Below, in pieces: positions 43,711 through 52,320 of a stretch of 64,000 nucleotides of DNA (position 1 is the stretch's first letter; every line of letters starts with the position of its first letter). The translations under genes and the position numbers were made by a program. The DNA comes from Scopulibacillus darangshiensis (GTDB taxonomy: Bacteria > Bacillota > Bacilli > Bacillales > Sporolactobacillaceae). The notes beneath the pieces were generated by a model. The model was given only the letters and a program-made list of their open reading frames with translations, ran no database searches and was not told the DNA's origin. Location: positions 1 to 64,000 of the forward strand of contig NZ_SLXK01000001.1 in the NCBI RefSeq assembly GCF_004341035.1, in the 5' to 3' direction.

Positions 43711-44811
43711 TTAAGGAATGATTTGCAGTGTCTTTGGATAATTCGTTAAGGTAACAGGGCCTTGCTCACTTAAATATACATCATCCTCGATGCGGACACC
43801 GCCGACATCCGGAACATAAATGCCAGGTTCAATGGTGTAGACCATTCCTGTTTTTAAAACATCATCATTATTCTCACTCATGGATGGCGCTTCATGAGCC
43901 CCTAAGCCAAGACCATGTCCAAGGCGGTGGGGAAAATAGTCACCGTAACCTTTATCAGTAATAATGTTTCTCGCGATCCGGTCAAGGTCGCCAATCCGCA
44001 ACCCAGCCCTGGACGCTTTGATTGCTTCGGTTTCAGCCTGGAGAACAGTATCATAAATTTCAGCCTGTTCATCACTGGCATGCTTGTAACAAACAGTCCG
44101 CGTAATGTCAGAACAATAACCGTCAACAACCACACCTAAATCAAATAACACAAAGTCGCCTTCCTTGATTTGGCGCTTGCCCGGGTTGCCATGCGGTGCT
44201 GCACTGTTTTCTCCAGCCAGAACCATTGTGTCAAAAGCCATTTCTGGATAGCCGCGTTTGGTCAGCTCATATTCGATTTCAGCGATGATTGCTTGTTCAG
44301 TTCTTCCCTTTTTGATGGCATTAACACCGACTGAAACGGCATAATCAGCAAGTTCGGCCGCCTTTTTCAATGTCGTCAATTCTTGCTCATCCTTAATTGT
44401 TCTCAATGAACCAAGGAAAGCATCGATAGGTTCAAACATGAGACGATCATTGAACTTTTGAAGAGAAAGGGCTTTTTGGTAAGGCAGTGTAGCACTTTCG
44501 ATGGCCGCCTTTTGTTTGCCGCTGAATTCTTTGTCTTTCATTACCCTATGGATCAGCTCCCATGGATCTTCGTGATCTTGGTAACCGATGATTTCATGGC
44601 ACCAGCCTGCTGCTTTGGCTTGGCCTGCCTCCATTTTTGGGCAAACTAGGAATGGCTCAACTTCTGGGAAAATGAACAATCCAAGCAATCTTTCATGCGG
44701 TTCACACATAAATTTAGTAAAGTAAAAGACGTTTTTGGGTTCCGAAATAAATGCAAACGCCAAATTGTTAGTTTGAAGCCATTTCTCTACATGGCCGATT
44801 CGTTCTGTCAA
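43711..44811 (-). CDS. Xaa-Pro dipeptidase (M24 family)
   Basis: 366 residues, pita-bread metallopeptidase cleaving before or at proline, similar in length to B. subtilis YkvY. An N-terminal creatinase-like domain (about 1-125) and the catalytic domain with metal ligands in LFDLGVVVDGYCSDITRT (two Asp, about 222-239), GHGLGLGAHE (about 300), TIEPGIY (about 333) and VRIEDDV (about 347). TTG start with AGGAGTG upstream. A single-gene unit, divergent from the PspA operon. Confidence 0.9.
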   Translation of the reverse strand: MTERIGHVEKWLQTNNLAFAFISEPKNVFYFTKFMCEPHERLLGLFIFPEVEPFLVCPKMEAGQAKAAGWCHEIIGYQDHEDPWELIHRVMKDKEFSGKQKAAIESATLPYQKALSLQKFNDRLMFEPIDAFLGSLRTIKDEQELTTLKKAAELADYAVSVGVNAIKKGRTEQAIIAEIEYELTKRGYPEMAFDTMVLAGENSAAPHGNPGKRQIKEGDFVLFDLGVVVDGYCSDITRTVCYKHASDEQAEIYDTVLQAETEAIKASRAGLRIGDLDRIARNIITDKGYGDYFPHRLGHGLGLGAHEAPSMSENNDDVLKTGMVYTIEPGIYVPDVGGVRIEDDVYLSEQGPVTLTNYPKTLQIIP

Positions 44812-44908
44812 ACTTTTTCACTCCTATCAAAAATTAAAGACTTAAGACTTATATCTAATTTAACACAATCGCCAGCTACATAAAAAAGATTCACCCAAAT
44901 AAAAAGGA

Positions 44909-44934
44909 TTGAAACCTTTTTTATTGAATATCGT
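44909..44934 (+). promoter_or_regulatory. Sigma-W-type promoter of the PspA operon
   Basis: TGAAAC (44909-44914), exactly 16 bases, CGTA (44931-44934): the full B. subtilis sigma-W consensus TGAAAC-N16-CGTA. The operon start lies about 38 bases downstream. An A/T-rich inverted repeat (AATAAAAAGG/CCTTTTTTATT) overlaps the -35 side. Confidence 0.75.
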
Positions 44935-44972
44935 AATACATAAGGACCACAGAAAGAGAGTGAGGTGACAAT

Positions 44973-45479
44973 ATGGGGCTCTTATCCCGGTTATTTCAGA
45001 AGAAGAAGGACATTCCCAAGGTTGAAAAACGCACCTTAATGAATATAAAGGTGGGTGACATGATAACTTATGAACTGGAAGATTATCAGATCGTGGGGAA
45101 GCTGACCTTTAATGATCATGGCTATCAGTGGCATGAGTATCAGCTCGAAGGCACGAATGACACGATTTGGGTCAACGTAGAACTGGATGACGAATTAGAA
45201 GTCAGTGTGTATAAGAAAATCAAATTGAAGCTTTCCGAACCGATACCTGATAAAATAGAATCTGATGGCATAGCCTATTATTTGGATGAAAAAGGGACAG
45301 CGAACGTCTCCGGGCAAGGGCGCAGCGCTAATGTCAGCGGACAGCAAGTCACCTACTACGACTTTTGTGATAAAGAGGATGAGCATTACCTATCTGTTGA
45401 AATTTGGGGCGGCGATATTGAAGTAAGCCAAGGGCAAGCCGCCGAGGATTATGATTTCAATATCATTGCCGGCAGTTAA
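44973..45479 (+). CDS. DUF4178 protein
   Basis: 168 residues, matching the DUF4178 family: MNIKVGDMITYELEDYQIVGKL near the start, WHEYQLEGTNDTIWVNVE (about 50-67), and a C-terminal WGGDIEVSQGQ (about 145). Mostly beta, no membrane segment. The family function is unknown; it recurs next to PspA genes. First gene of a five- or six-gene operon behind a sigma-W-like promoter; pspA follows after 21 bases. GAGGTG precedes the ATG. Confidence 0.85.
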   Translation: MGLLSRLFQKKKDIPKVEKRTLMNIKVGDMITYELEDYQIVGKLTFNDHGYQWHEYQLEGTNDTIWVNVELDDELEVSVYKKIKLKLSEPIPDKIESDGIAYYLDEKGTANVSGQGRSANVSGQQVTYYDFCDKEDEHYLSVEIWGGDIEVSQGQAAEDYDFNIIAGS

Positions 45480-45500
45480 AAATAAGGAGGAAAAAAATCG

Positions 45501-46172
45501 ATGTTTACTTTTTTTAAACGTATTAAAACAGTGATGTCTTCGGAATTAAATGCGATGCTAGATAAAGCGGAAGATCCGGTAAAAATGCTTGATCAATTCA
45601 TGCGGGAGATGGCTGAGGATATTCGCGAGGCCGAAACCGCGGTTGCTAAGCAGATGGCAAATGGAAAAATGCTGCATAAAAAATACCAAGATGCTGAAAA
45701 ATTAGTTGAGAAAAGGCAAAATCAAGCCGTTAAAGCACTTGAAGCCGGCAATGAGGACTTAGCAAAGCGTGCTCTCCTAGATAAAAAGCAGCACGAATCA
45801 CAGGCAACAACGCTTAAGGAAGCTTGGGAGAGGGCGAATAAAGATACAGATGATCTCCGTCAAAAGCTGAAAGAAATGAAAAATGAATATCAAGAAATGG
45901 ATCTTAAGCGCGACTCATTGAAAGCCCGTGCCGAAACAGCGAAGACCAAAACAAAAATCAACCGGTCGATGTCATCTATTGGCTCAGATGAATCCCGTCA
46001 AGGTTTCAGTCGCATGGAAGAAAAAGTGCTTCGTTTTGAAGCTGAAGCGGAGACCAGTGAAGATATGCGTTCTGCCAATAAAAGCCTGGACGATGAACTG
46101 GATGCATTGGATGATAAAGACGGTGTTGATGATGAACTGGCAGAACTTAAGAAAAAATTGGGGAAAGAATAA
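45501..46172 (+). CDS. pspA: Phage shock protein A family (PspA/IM30)
   Basis: 223 residues, almost entirely helical and charged, the coiled-coil ESCRT-III-like PspA fold. It begins with an amphipathic helix (FTFFKRIKTVMSSELNAML) that in this family senses and binds stressed membrane, followed by DPVKMLDQFMREM, the PspA signature. Function by homology: peripheral scaffold protecting or remodelling the cytoplasmic membrane. AAGGAGG precedes the ATG. Its place behind a sigma-W promoter agrees with the sigma-W control of pspA in B. subtilis. Confidence 0.95.
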   Translation: MFTFFKRIKTVMSSELNAMLDKAEDPVKMLDQFMREMAEDIREAETAVAKQMANGKMLHKKYQDAEKLVEKRQNQAVKALEAGNEDLAKRALLDKKQHESQATTLKEAWERANKDTDDLRQKLKEMKNEYQEMDLKRDSLKARAETAKTKTKINRSMSSIGSDESRQGFSRMEEKVLRFEAEAETSEDMRSANKSLDDELDALDDKDGVDDELAELKKKLGKE

Positions 46173-46201
46173 TCCTTTCCCCTTTTTAATGGGGTGTCAT
46201 T

Positions 46202-46780
46202 ATGAAGGCTTTTATGGTTTTTTGCTTGTTGATCTCGACTTGCCTTCTTTCAGCTTGCACAGGGCTTTTCAATAAGGACACAATATTAGATATTGTTAAG
46301 GATAAATATCAAATTGATGATACGGTCAAAAGCAGCGTTAATCAAGACGATACGGCCATGATTTTCCTCGCAAAGAATCAAAGTATTGATGACGTATCAA
46401 AAGCCTTGCAAAAGGAAAAGAAGCCTGACCGTGCGAGTAACAGGGTTGATAATAAAAAGGTTCTTGTTTATGAAAACTATTTTGTCACCCTTACGAAAGA
46501 TGATAAAGATCCTAAGGATACCAATATTGAGGTCGCAACATATGGCTTTGTCAGAGATAATTATCGTCCTAGTTTTTTTGATGGCTTACTTGCTTATTAC
46601 ATACTTGATAACTTATTTGATGTTGACGATTGGCATAGAAAACAAGGGAGACGCTGTTATGCAACAAATGGTTGTTACCAAGGGTATAACCATTCGGGAG
46701 GGCATTATAAAGGACCTGGATCAAAACCGTTGTTTCGCAGCTCGTCTATTAGAGGCGGGGGACCTAACGCAGGAAAATAG
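46202..46780 (+). CDS. DUF4247 lipoprotein
   Basis: 192 residues. Type II signal peptide with lipobox LSAC (Cys at about residue 19), so membrane-anchored outside the cell. The mature part (DTILDIVKDKYQIDDTVKSS, YENYFVTLTKD, FDGLLAYYILDNLFD) matches the DUF4247 family; the C-terminal 40 residues are Gly/Ser/Arg-rich. Function unknown. GGGGTG precedes the ATG, 29 bases after pspA. Confidence 0.82.
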   Translation: MKAFMVFCLLISTCLLSACTGLFNKDTILDIVKDKYQIDDTVKSSVNQDDTAMIFLAKNQSIDDVSKALQKEKKPDRASNRVDNKKVLVYENYFVTLTKDDKDPKDTNIEVATYGFVRDNYRPSFFDGLLAYYILDNLFDVDDWHRKQGRRCYATNGCYQGYNHSGGHYKGPGSKPLFRSSSIRGGGPNAGK

Positions 46781-46800
46781 TGATTGAGAGGTGACATTCA

Positions 46801-47202
46801 TTGAGCGGAAGTGCTGTATTATTAACCTTTTTATATTTTATTGCTTCGATTGTTATTGTCTTTATTGGTGTTCTTTTATTTGAACTTGTGACGACCAAAT
46901 ACAAGGATTGGGAAGAAATAGCTGATGGCAATATTGCTGTAGCATTTTCAGTCGGCGGCAAAATCATTGGCTTATCCATCATCTTATTATTCTCAATCAT
47001 TGAGAATGATTCAATTTGGGCCACCCTGCTGTGGGGCGCATATGGTATTGTATTGCAGCTGATTGTCTACTACCTCTTTGAATTCTTGACAATGAAATTT
47101 TCAGTACAAGATAAGCTTAAGGAACGGAATACAGCCGTAGGGGTTATCTCGTTCTGTGCGTCAGTAGGGGTAGCATTGGTGATTGGCGCATCCATTACAT
47201 GA
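46801..47202 (+). CDS. DUF350 membrane protein
   Basis: 133 residues, four predicted TM helices (about 4-27, 47-68, 72-95, 112-132), with the conserved EEIADGNIAVAFSVGGKIIGL loop of the DUF350 (YjfL) family. It may be a small channel or membrane component of the PspA stress system. TTG start with GAGAGGTG upstream, 20 bases after the DUF4247 gene. Confidence 0.85.
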   Translation: MSGSAVLLTFLYFIASIVIVFIGVLLFELVTTKYKDWEEIADGNIAVAFSVGGKIIGLSIILLFSIIENDSIWATLLWGAYGIVLQLIVYYLFEFLTMKFSVQDKLKERNTAVGVISFCASVGVALVIGASIT

Positions 47203-47250
47203 TTATCCAATATTAAGTTCATAAATTAGATAAGGGTGGATTTTTATTTT

Positions 47251-48801
47251 ATGTCAGAGATGTCACTGAAACAGAGCAAACGAATTTATTGGGCATCGGG
47301 CATTGTGTCGATTTGCGGGATCATTTTCGAAGTCCTGTTCGGCGCATTGGGTTCTTATATTTTGGGTGATGGTGTCACGCAATATACCCTAACCATTTCC
47401 CTTTTTCTTACTGGTATGGGGATCGGTGCTTTTATTAGTGAGAAAGTGATGAAACAACTGATATCGACATTTATATGGATTGAATTCTTGGTCGCTGTTA
47501 TCGGCGGCTTTTCATCTTTTCTCATGTTTGGCATCACAGCTTACCTATCTTCAGGAACCGATGCCTTCTTCCTTTATTTTGTCATCATTGTGATCGGCCT
47601 ATTGACAGGGCTTGAATTGCCGCTGCTAATAAGAAAAGCCAATGAAATCGGTGTGGCGATCAATAAAAGTACGGCAAGAGTGCTTTTTTCCGATTATGCG
47701 GGCGGATTGATCGGCGGGCTTTTGTTTGCCTTTTGGCTGCGTCCGGAGTTTGGTTTGGTTAAAACAGCCTTTCTTGTTGCTTTAGTAAATCTGAGTGTGG
47801 CTGTTTGGATGCTATTCAGCTTTAGAAAGGAGATCCGTGCATTCAAAAGAATGGCGGGATTTGGCACGATCATTGGTCTCCTTTTGTTTGCAGGAGTCCT
47901 GTTTGGTGATGAAACCGCATTTATGTTTGAGCAAAAGCTGTATCGGGATCCGATTATCTTTGAAAAGTCAACGAAGTATCAAAAAATTATTATTACCAAA
48001 GAACAAGGTGATACACGGCTGTATTTGGATGGTAACCTGCAGTTCAGCTCAAGCGATGAGTACCGGTATCATGAGATTCTGGTGCATCCCACCGTCGCTT
48101 TGGCGGGGCATCCAACAAATGCACTCATTCTTGGCGGCGGTGACGGAATGGCAGCCAGGGAGTTGTTAAAGTATCCATACATAAAAAATATCAGGCTGGT
48201 CGATCTTGACCCTCAAATGACCCATTTGGCACAGACCTCCCCTGAGCTTGTCAAGTTAAATAAAAAGTCGATGACAAACTCCAGGGTCCATATTACAAAT
48301 CAAGATGCTTTTGAATATCTAAAGCATCATTCAAAACAATATGATGTGATTTTGGTCGATCTTCCCGACCCGAACAATGAAAGCTTGAATAAAGTTTATA
48401 CGGAAGAATTCTATACCCAGGTTAAACAGCATCTGACTCCATCCGGGGCTGTGATGATCCAAGCGACAAGCCCAACCTTTGCAACGAAAGTCTATTGGAC
48501 AATTAATAAAACGGTGGAAGCAGCAGGATTGTATACCCAAAATCTGCACGCCGATATTCCAAGTTTCGGTGATTGGGGCTATGTGATGGCTGCAAGGCAT
48601 TCTTTCGATATTGATAATATCAAACTTAGAAAGGTTGATATGCGCTATTTGTCTACTTCATTGCTCCATTCCCTTGATCAGTTTGGAAAGGATGAGGACG
48701 GTGTGATTTATGAGAAAGGAAAAAGGGTAAAACTAGTTCCGAACACATTGATTCATCCCAATTTAATTGAAATGTACGAGAAAGCTTGGTTATATTATTA
48801 A
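47251..48801 (+). CDS. Membrane spermidine synthase-like protein
   Basis: 516 residues. The N-terminal half (about 10-215) has six to seven TM helices. The C-terminal half is a spermidine-synthase fold with ALILGGGDGMAAREL (about 291-305), VDLDPQM, VILVDLPDPNNESLNKVYT (about 368-386). The Asp-rich aminopropyltransferase motif is kept only partly (DLPDP), so substrate may differ. ATG at 47251 chosen over GTG at 47236. Fusion of a membrane domain to SpeE is known in bacterial families tied to PspA and DUF350 genes. Confidence 0.88.
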   Translation: MSEMSLKQSKRIYWASGIVSICGIIFEVLFGALGSYILGDGVTQYTLTISLFLTGMGIGAFISEKVMKQLISTFIWIEFLVAVIGGFSSFLMFGITAYLSSGTDAFFLYFVIIVIGLLTGLELPLLIRKANEIGVAINKSTARVLFSDYAGGLIGGLLFAFWLRPEFGLVKTAFLVALVNLSVAVWMLFSFRKEIRAFKRMAGFGTIIGLLLFAGVLFGDETAFMFEQKLYRDPIIFEKSTKYQKIIITKEQGDTRLYLDGNLQFSSSDEYRYHEILVHPTVALAGHPTNALILGGGDGMAARELLKYPYIKNIRLVDLDPQMTHLAQTSPELVKLNKKSMTNSRVHITNQDAFEYLKHHSKQYDVILVDLPDPNNESLNKVYTEEFYTQVKQHLTPSGAVMIQATSPTFATKVYWTINKTVEAAGLYTQNLHADIPSFGDWGYVMAARHSFDIDNIKLRKVDMRYLSTSLLHSLDQFGKDEDGVIYEKGKRVKLVPNTLIHPNLIEMYEKAWLYY

Positions 48802-48828
48802 TAAGACAATTTTAGGAGGGAGAAAGGA

Positions 48829-49524
48829 ATGGATATAACTATGAAAGTTACTTACCATGGCCACTCAGTTGTGTTGATTGAGTCTTCAAAGGCAAATATT
48901 ATTATTGATCCTTTTATAACGGGGAACGGTGAGGCGAGGATAGAGGCGGCTGATTTGCCTAATATCGATGTCATCATCTTGACCCACGGGCATAACGATC
49001 ATGTTGGTGATACAATAGATTTAGCGAAAAGAAATGACGCGCTAGTGATCGGGATCGCGGAACTTGCAACCTATTTAGGCTGGAAAGGTCTTAAGACACA
49101 CGGGATGTCAATCGGGGGCGGTTATGATTTTGATTTTGGAAGGGTCGAACTCACTCAGGCCTTTCACGGATCAAGCTTTACTGAAGAAGATAATCAGCAA
49201 ATCATCTATACCGGAATGCCTGCAGGGCTAATCCTGACCATTGATGGCAAGAAAATTTATCATGCCGGCGACACTGGGCTTTTCTCCGATATGAAATTGC
49301 TGGGTGAAAAGCACGATATTGATCTAGCTTTTCTGCCGATCGGCGACAACTTTACGATGGGACCCGATGATGCCGTAAAGGCGGCGGAATGGGTTAAAGC
49401 AAAAACAGTCGTACCTGTACACTACAACACTTTTCCTGTGATAAAACAAGACCCCGAAGCTTTTGTCTCTCAATTGAATGGAAAAGGGAAAATGATAGCT
49501 TCCGGCGAATCAATAGAGGTATAA
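48829..49524 (+). CDS. ytkL: Metal-dependent hydrolase, UPF0173 (YtkL)
   Basis: 231 residues, metallo-beta-lactamase fold. Metal site: [11 protein letters not shown] (about 55-65) with further His in QAFHGSS, and HAGDTGLF (about 144), VPVHYNTFP near 200. The N-terminus MKVTYHGHS at residue 5 matches the family, so translation might instead start at 48841; AGGAGGGAGAAAGG serves either. Substrate unknown. It lies 27 bases after the SpeE-like gene, so may belong to the same transcript. A hairpin follows. Confidence 0.88.
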   Translation: MDITMKVTYHGHSVVLIESSKANIIIDPFITGNGEARIEAADLPNIDVIILTHGHNDHVGDTIDLAKRNDALVIGIAELATYLGWKGLKTHGMSIGGGYDFDFGRVELTQAFHGSSFTEEDNQQIIYTGMPAGLILTIDGKKIYHAGDTGLFSDMKLLGEKHDIDLAFLPIGDNFTMGPDDAVKAAEWVKAKTVVPVHYNTFPVIKQDPEAFVSQLNGKGKMIASGESIEV

Positions 49525-49557
49525 AGAAGGGCGGATCTGTTACGGTCCGCTCCTTCT
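49525..49557 (+). terminator. Hairpin after ytkL
   Basis: AGAAGG-GCGGA pairs with TCCGC-T-CCTTCT (one bulged T). The T-tail is short. Repeat copy D starts seven bases later. Confidence 0.6.
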
Positions 49558-49563
49558 ATATTG

Positions 49564-49637
49564 AGTTATAAGAAAGTGTAGACTTTCTTACGCACATAAG
49601 TGCCACTAAGGCTTTCGCCATTATATCGGAAAGTTTG
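49564..49637 (+). repeat. Modular structured intergenic repeat, copy D (short, diverged)
   Basis: AGTTATAAG, hairpin TAAGAAAGT-GTAG-ACTTTCTTA, GCAC-ATAA-GTGC, ACTAAGGC, TTCGCC and a weak terminal CTTTC/GGAAAG stem with AGTTT. Compared with copies B and E the outer C-G pair of the first stem is replaced by A-T pairs, a compensatory change. It runs directly into the ytoI ribosome site. Confidence 0.8.
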
Positions 49638-49646
49638 GTGAGGAAA

Positions 49647-50960
49647 ATGGCAACAAAGCACGAACAGATACTATCACATATAAAGAATTTAGAAATCGGC
49701 TATAAAATATCAGTGCGTCAAATAGCCAAAGCGCTTCAAGTCAGTGAAGGGACAGCTTATCGGGCAATTAAAGATGCTGAAACGCAAGGCTATGTCAGCA
49801 CAATTGAAAGAGTCGGGACGATCCGGATTGAAAAGAAACACAAAGGCAACATCGAGAAGCTGACGTATGCTGAGGTTGTCAATATTGTGGATGGACAGGT
49901 CTTAGGCGGGCGGGAAGGGCTTCATAAGACCCTGAATCGGTTTGTCATCGGTGCGATGAAGCTTGAAGCCATGATGCGGTATGTTGATGCCGGCGGCTTA
50001 TTAATTGTCGGTAACCGTGATAAAGCCCATGAGTACGGTTTGCAGGCGGGAGCAGCTGTTTTAATAACAGGCGGTTTCGACACAAGAGATGAGGTGAAAA
50101 AATTAGCGGACGAGTTAAGATTACCCGTTATTTCAACCTCTTATGATACATTTACCGTCGCCGCTATGATCAACCGTGCGATATACGACCAATTGATTAA
50201 GAAGGAAATTCTGCTCATTTCGGATATCCTCATTCCAACCTCAGAAACAAGCTTTTTGTATAATGATGTTCAGGTTAGAGATTGGCATGACATGAACAGG
50301 CAAACGACACATAGCCGTTACCCCGTTGTTGACCGGGATATGAAGGTGCAAGGTATGGTGACAGCCAAAGATATCATCGGAATTGATCGTTCTTTGCCAA
50401 TTGAGAAAGTCATGACGAAGAATCCGATGGTTGTCAATCCTACAACGTCTGTGGCTGCTGCAGCACATATGATGATTTGGGAAGGGATCGAATGCCTGCC
50501 GGTTATTGATTCTCAAAATAAGCTGTTAGGGATTATCACCCGTCAGGACGTGCTAAAGGCCATGCAAATGATCCAGCGTCAGCCTCAGGTCGGAGAAACG
50601 ATTGATGATCGTATTACAGCACAATTGACAGATTCCTCCACACCGGATCAAGCGTTATTTCGATTCGATGTAACGCCGCAAATGACGAATTATTTAGGCA
50701 CGCTGTCTTATGGTATATTAACATCCGTCTTAACAACTGTTGGTCGAAGGGTTTTAAACGAACAAAAAAAGGGTGATCTCGTTGTAGAGAATGTCACCCT
50801 TTATTTCCTTCGGCCGATTCAAATTGATGCATCTATTGATATCAAACCGAAAATACTGGAAGTGACGCGCCGAAATGGCAAGCTTGATATCGAAGTTTAC
50901 CATAATGGCGCCATTGTCGGAAAAGCCTTTTTAATTGCCCAATTTATTGACCGTTATTAA
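49647..50960 (+). CDS. ytoI: YtoI, HTH-DRTGG-CBS-hotdog protein
   Basis: 437 residues, close to B. subtilis YtoI. Order: an N-terminal winged/HTH segment (about 15-55: ISVRQIAKALQVSEGTAYRA), a DRTGG domain (about 70-180: GGREGLHK, GLQAGAAVLITGG), two CBS domains (about 190-310: VQGMVTAKDIIGI, KVMTKNPMVV, LLGIITRQDVLKAM) that bind adenine nucleotides, and a C-terminal hotdog/thioesterase-like domain. A ligand-responsive regulator by inference. ATG at 49647 with GGTGAGG; the GTG at 49635 is less likely. Confidence 0.9.
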   Translation: MATKHEQILSHIKNLEIGYKISVRQIAKALQVSEGTAYRAIKDAETQGYVSTIERVGTIRIEKKHKGNIEKLTYAEVVNIVDGQVLGGREGLHKTLNRFVIGAMKLEAMMRYVDAGGLLIVGNRDKAHEYGLQAGAAVLITGGFDTRDEVKKLADELRLPVISTSYDTFTVAAMINRAIYDQLIKKEILLISDILIPTSETSFLYNDVQVRDWHDMNRQTTHSRYPVVDRDMKVQGMVTAKDIIGIDRSLPIEKVMTKNPMVVNPTTSVAAAAHMMIWEGIECLPVIDSQNKLLGIITRQDVLKAMQMIQRQPQVGETIDDRITAQLTDSSTPDQALFRFDVTPQMTNYLGTLSYGILTSVLTTVGRRVLNEQKKGDLVVENVTLYFLRPIQIDASIDIKPKILEVTRRNGKLDIEVYHNGAIVGKAFLIAQFIDRY

Positions 50961-51267
50961 GCGATTGCTTATACTTTTCTTCAGCCTCTTGAACGGCTAA
51001 TGGAAAATAGTGGCGGTATGCTCTTATGCCTCCGTACACAAAAAATGCGCCATAAAGGATAAAGACAGCACAAACGATGATAACAATGGTGCCGTGGCCA
51101 ACGAACAGCCGGTTAATACCAAAAAGCAACAAAAAGGAACCAAGAGCAGCGTGCGCTTTGGACAAAGTCCATTGCTTTTTAAAGGGCTCTTTTGTACGCC
51201 ATGCTTTAATTCGGAAAAACGCAAAGATAATAAAAGACATGATAATTAGAATGATAAGAGTGGGCAT
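50944..51267 (-). CDS. ytpI: YtpI family membrane protein
   Basis: 107 residues with three predicted TM helices (about 2-19, 42-60, 62-83) and a charged C-terminal tail. It matches the small YtpI family of Bacillales, function unknown. Its last 17 bases overlap the convergent ytoI end. No hairpin terminator separates the two genes, so transcripts must overlap. Confidence 0.8.
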   Translation of the reverse strand: MPTLIILIIMSFIIFAFFRIKAWRTKEPFKKQWTLSKAHAALGSFLLLFGINRLFVGHGTIVIIVCAVFILYGAFFVYGGIRAYRHYFPLAVQEAEEKYKQSLNNGQ

Positions 51268-51363
51268 ATGTTTGGAACCTCCAAGTCAGTAGTCCATAAT
51301 TTTATTTTACCGGCTTTTTCAGATAAATGCGAACCATATATAAATAGGTGAAGGGGATTTATA

Positions 51364-52299
51364 ATGATTGAAAAGATAATTGAAGCGATAGAAGCCTATG
51401 AAACGATTATCATCCACCGGCATGTTCGTCCCGATCCGGATGCGCTCGGCTCCCAAGGAGGCGTGGCTTGCTTTATCAGAGATAACTTCCCGGGTAAAAG
51501 CATCTATCTAGTGGGTGAAGATGTCCCATCGCTGACCTTCCTAAATCGGATGGATGTCATTGAAGACCGTGTCTATGAAGGGGCTTTGGTTATCGTTTGT
51601 GATACGGCGAACCAGGCGCGCATTAGTGACCAAAGATATAACCTTGGGGAGAAGCTTATCAAAATAGACCACCATCCAAATGAAGATCCATACGGTGATA
51701 TGATGTGGGTGAATACGGGGGCGAGCTCGGTAAGTGAGATGATTGTCTCAATCTTTGAATCGCGGCCTGAATTTACAATGTCGGATGAAGCGGCCCGCCT
51801 TTTGTATGCAGGTATTGTTGGGGATACCGGACGGTTTCTTTTCTCAAATACAACGAATGAAACGTTTAACAGGGCTTCTTTATTAATTAAGAAGAATTTC
51901 AATCGCCAAGAATTATATGACCGGCTTTATCAGGCGAATCTGAACCTGACCCGATTAAACGGCTATGTCCTTCAGCATTTTGAATTAAGTGATGAAGGTG
52001 CGGGGTATATGACGATAACACAGGACTTAATGGATACCTATTCAGTTAAGCCAGAGGATGCTTCACTCCTTGTGAATGCTTTTTCCAATGTAGAGAATAT
52101 AAAGGCATGGGTCTTTTTCATTGAAGAAAAGGATCAAATCAGGGTTCGGCTTCGTTCTAAGGGGCCTGTTGTCAATACTCTCGCGGCAAAATATAACGGG
52201 GGCGGCCACCCTATGGCATCAGGCGCTACCGTTTATACGTGGGAAGAGACTGAACAGGTTCTTGCAGATTTAAAAGAGGCATGCAGAAAATACCAATAA
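51364..52299 (+). CDS. nrnA: NrnA, oligoribonuclease and pAp phosphatase
   Basis: 311 residues, DHH/DHHA1 phosphoesterase. It degrades nanoRNA and dephosphorylates pAp. Motifs: HRHVRPDPDALGSQ (about 18-31), IVCDTANQ (about 77), the DHH motif KIDHHPNED (about 100), and DHHA1 GGGHPMASGA (about 279-288). Matches B. subtilis NrnA (YtqI). Ribosome site AGGGG upstream of the ATG. It is convergent with ytrI. Confidence 0.94.
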   Translation: MIEKIIEAIEAYETIIIHRHVRPDPDALGSQGGVACFIRDNFPGKSIYLVGEDVPSLTFLNRMDVIEDRVYEGALVIVCDTANQARISDQRYNLGEKLIKIDHHPNEDPYGDMMWVNTGASSVSEMIVSIFESRPEFTMSDEAARLLYAGIVGDTGRFLFSNTTNETFNRASLLIKKNFNRQELYDRLYQANLNLTRLNGYVLQHFELSDEGAGYMTITQDLMDTYSVKPEDASLLVNAFSNVENIKAWVFFIEEKDQIRVRLRSKGPVVNTLAAKYNGGGHPMASGATVYTWEETEQVLADLKEACRKYQ

Positions 52300-52320
52300 C
52301 CGGGGTCAGGCCCCGGTTAA
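52297..52320. terminator. Hairpin between nrnA and ytrI
   Basis: AACCGGGG pairs with CCCCGGTT around TCAGG, between convergent genes. No strong T-run on either side, so termination is only likely. Confidence 0.5.
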
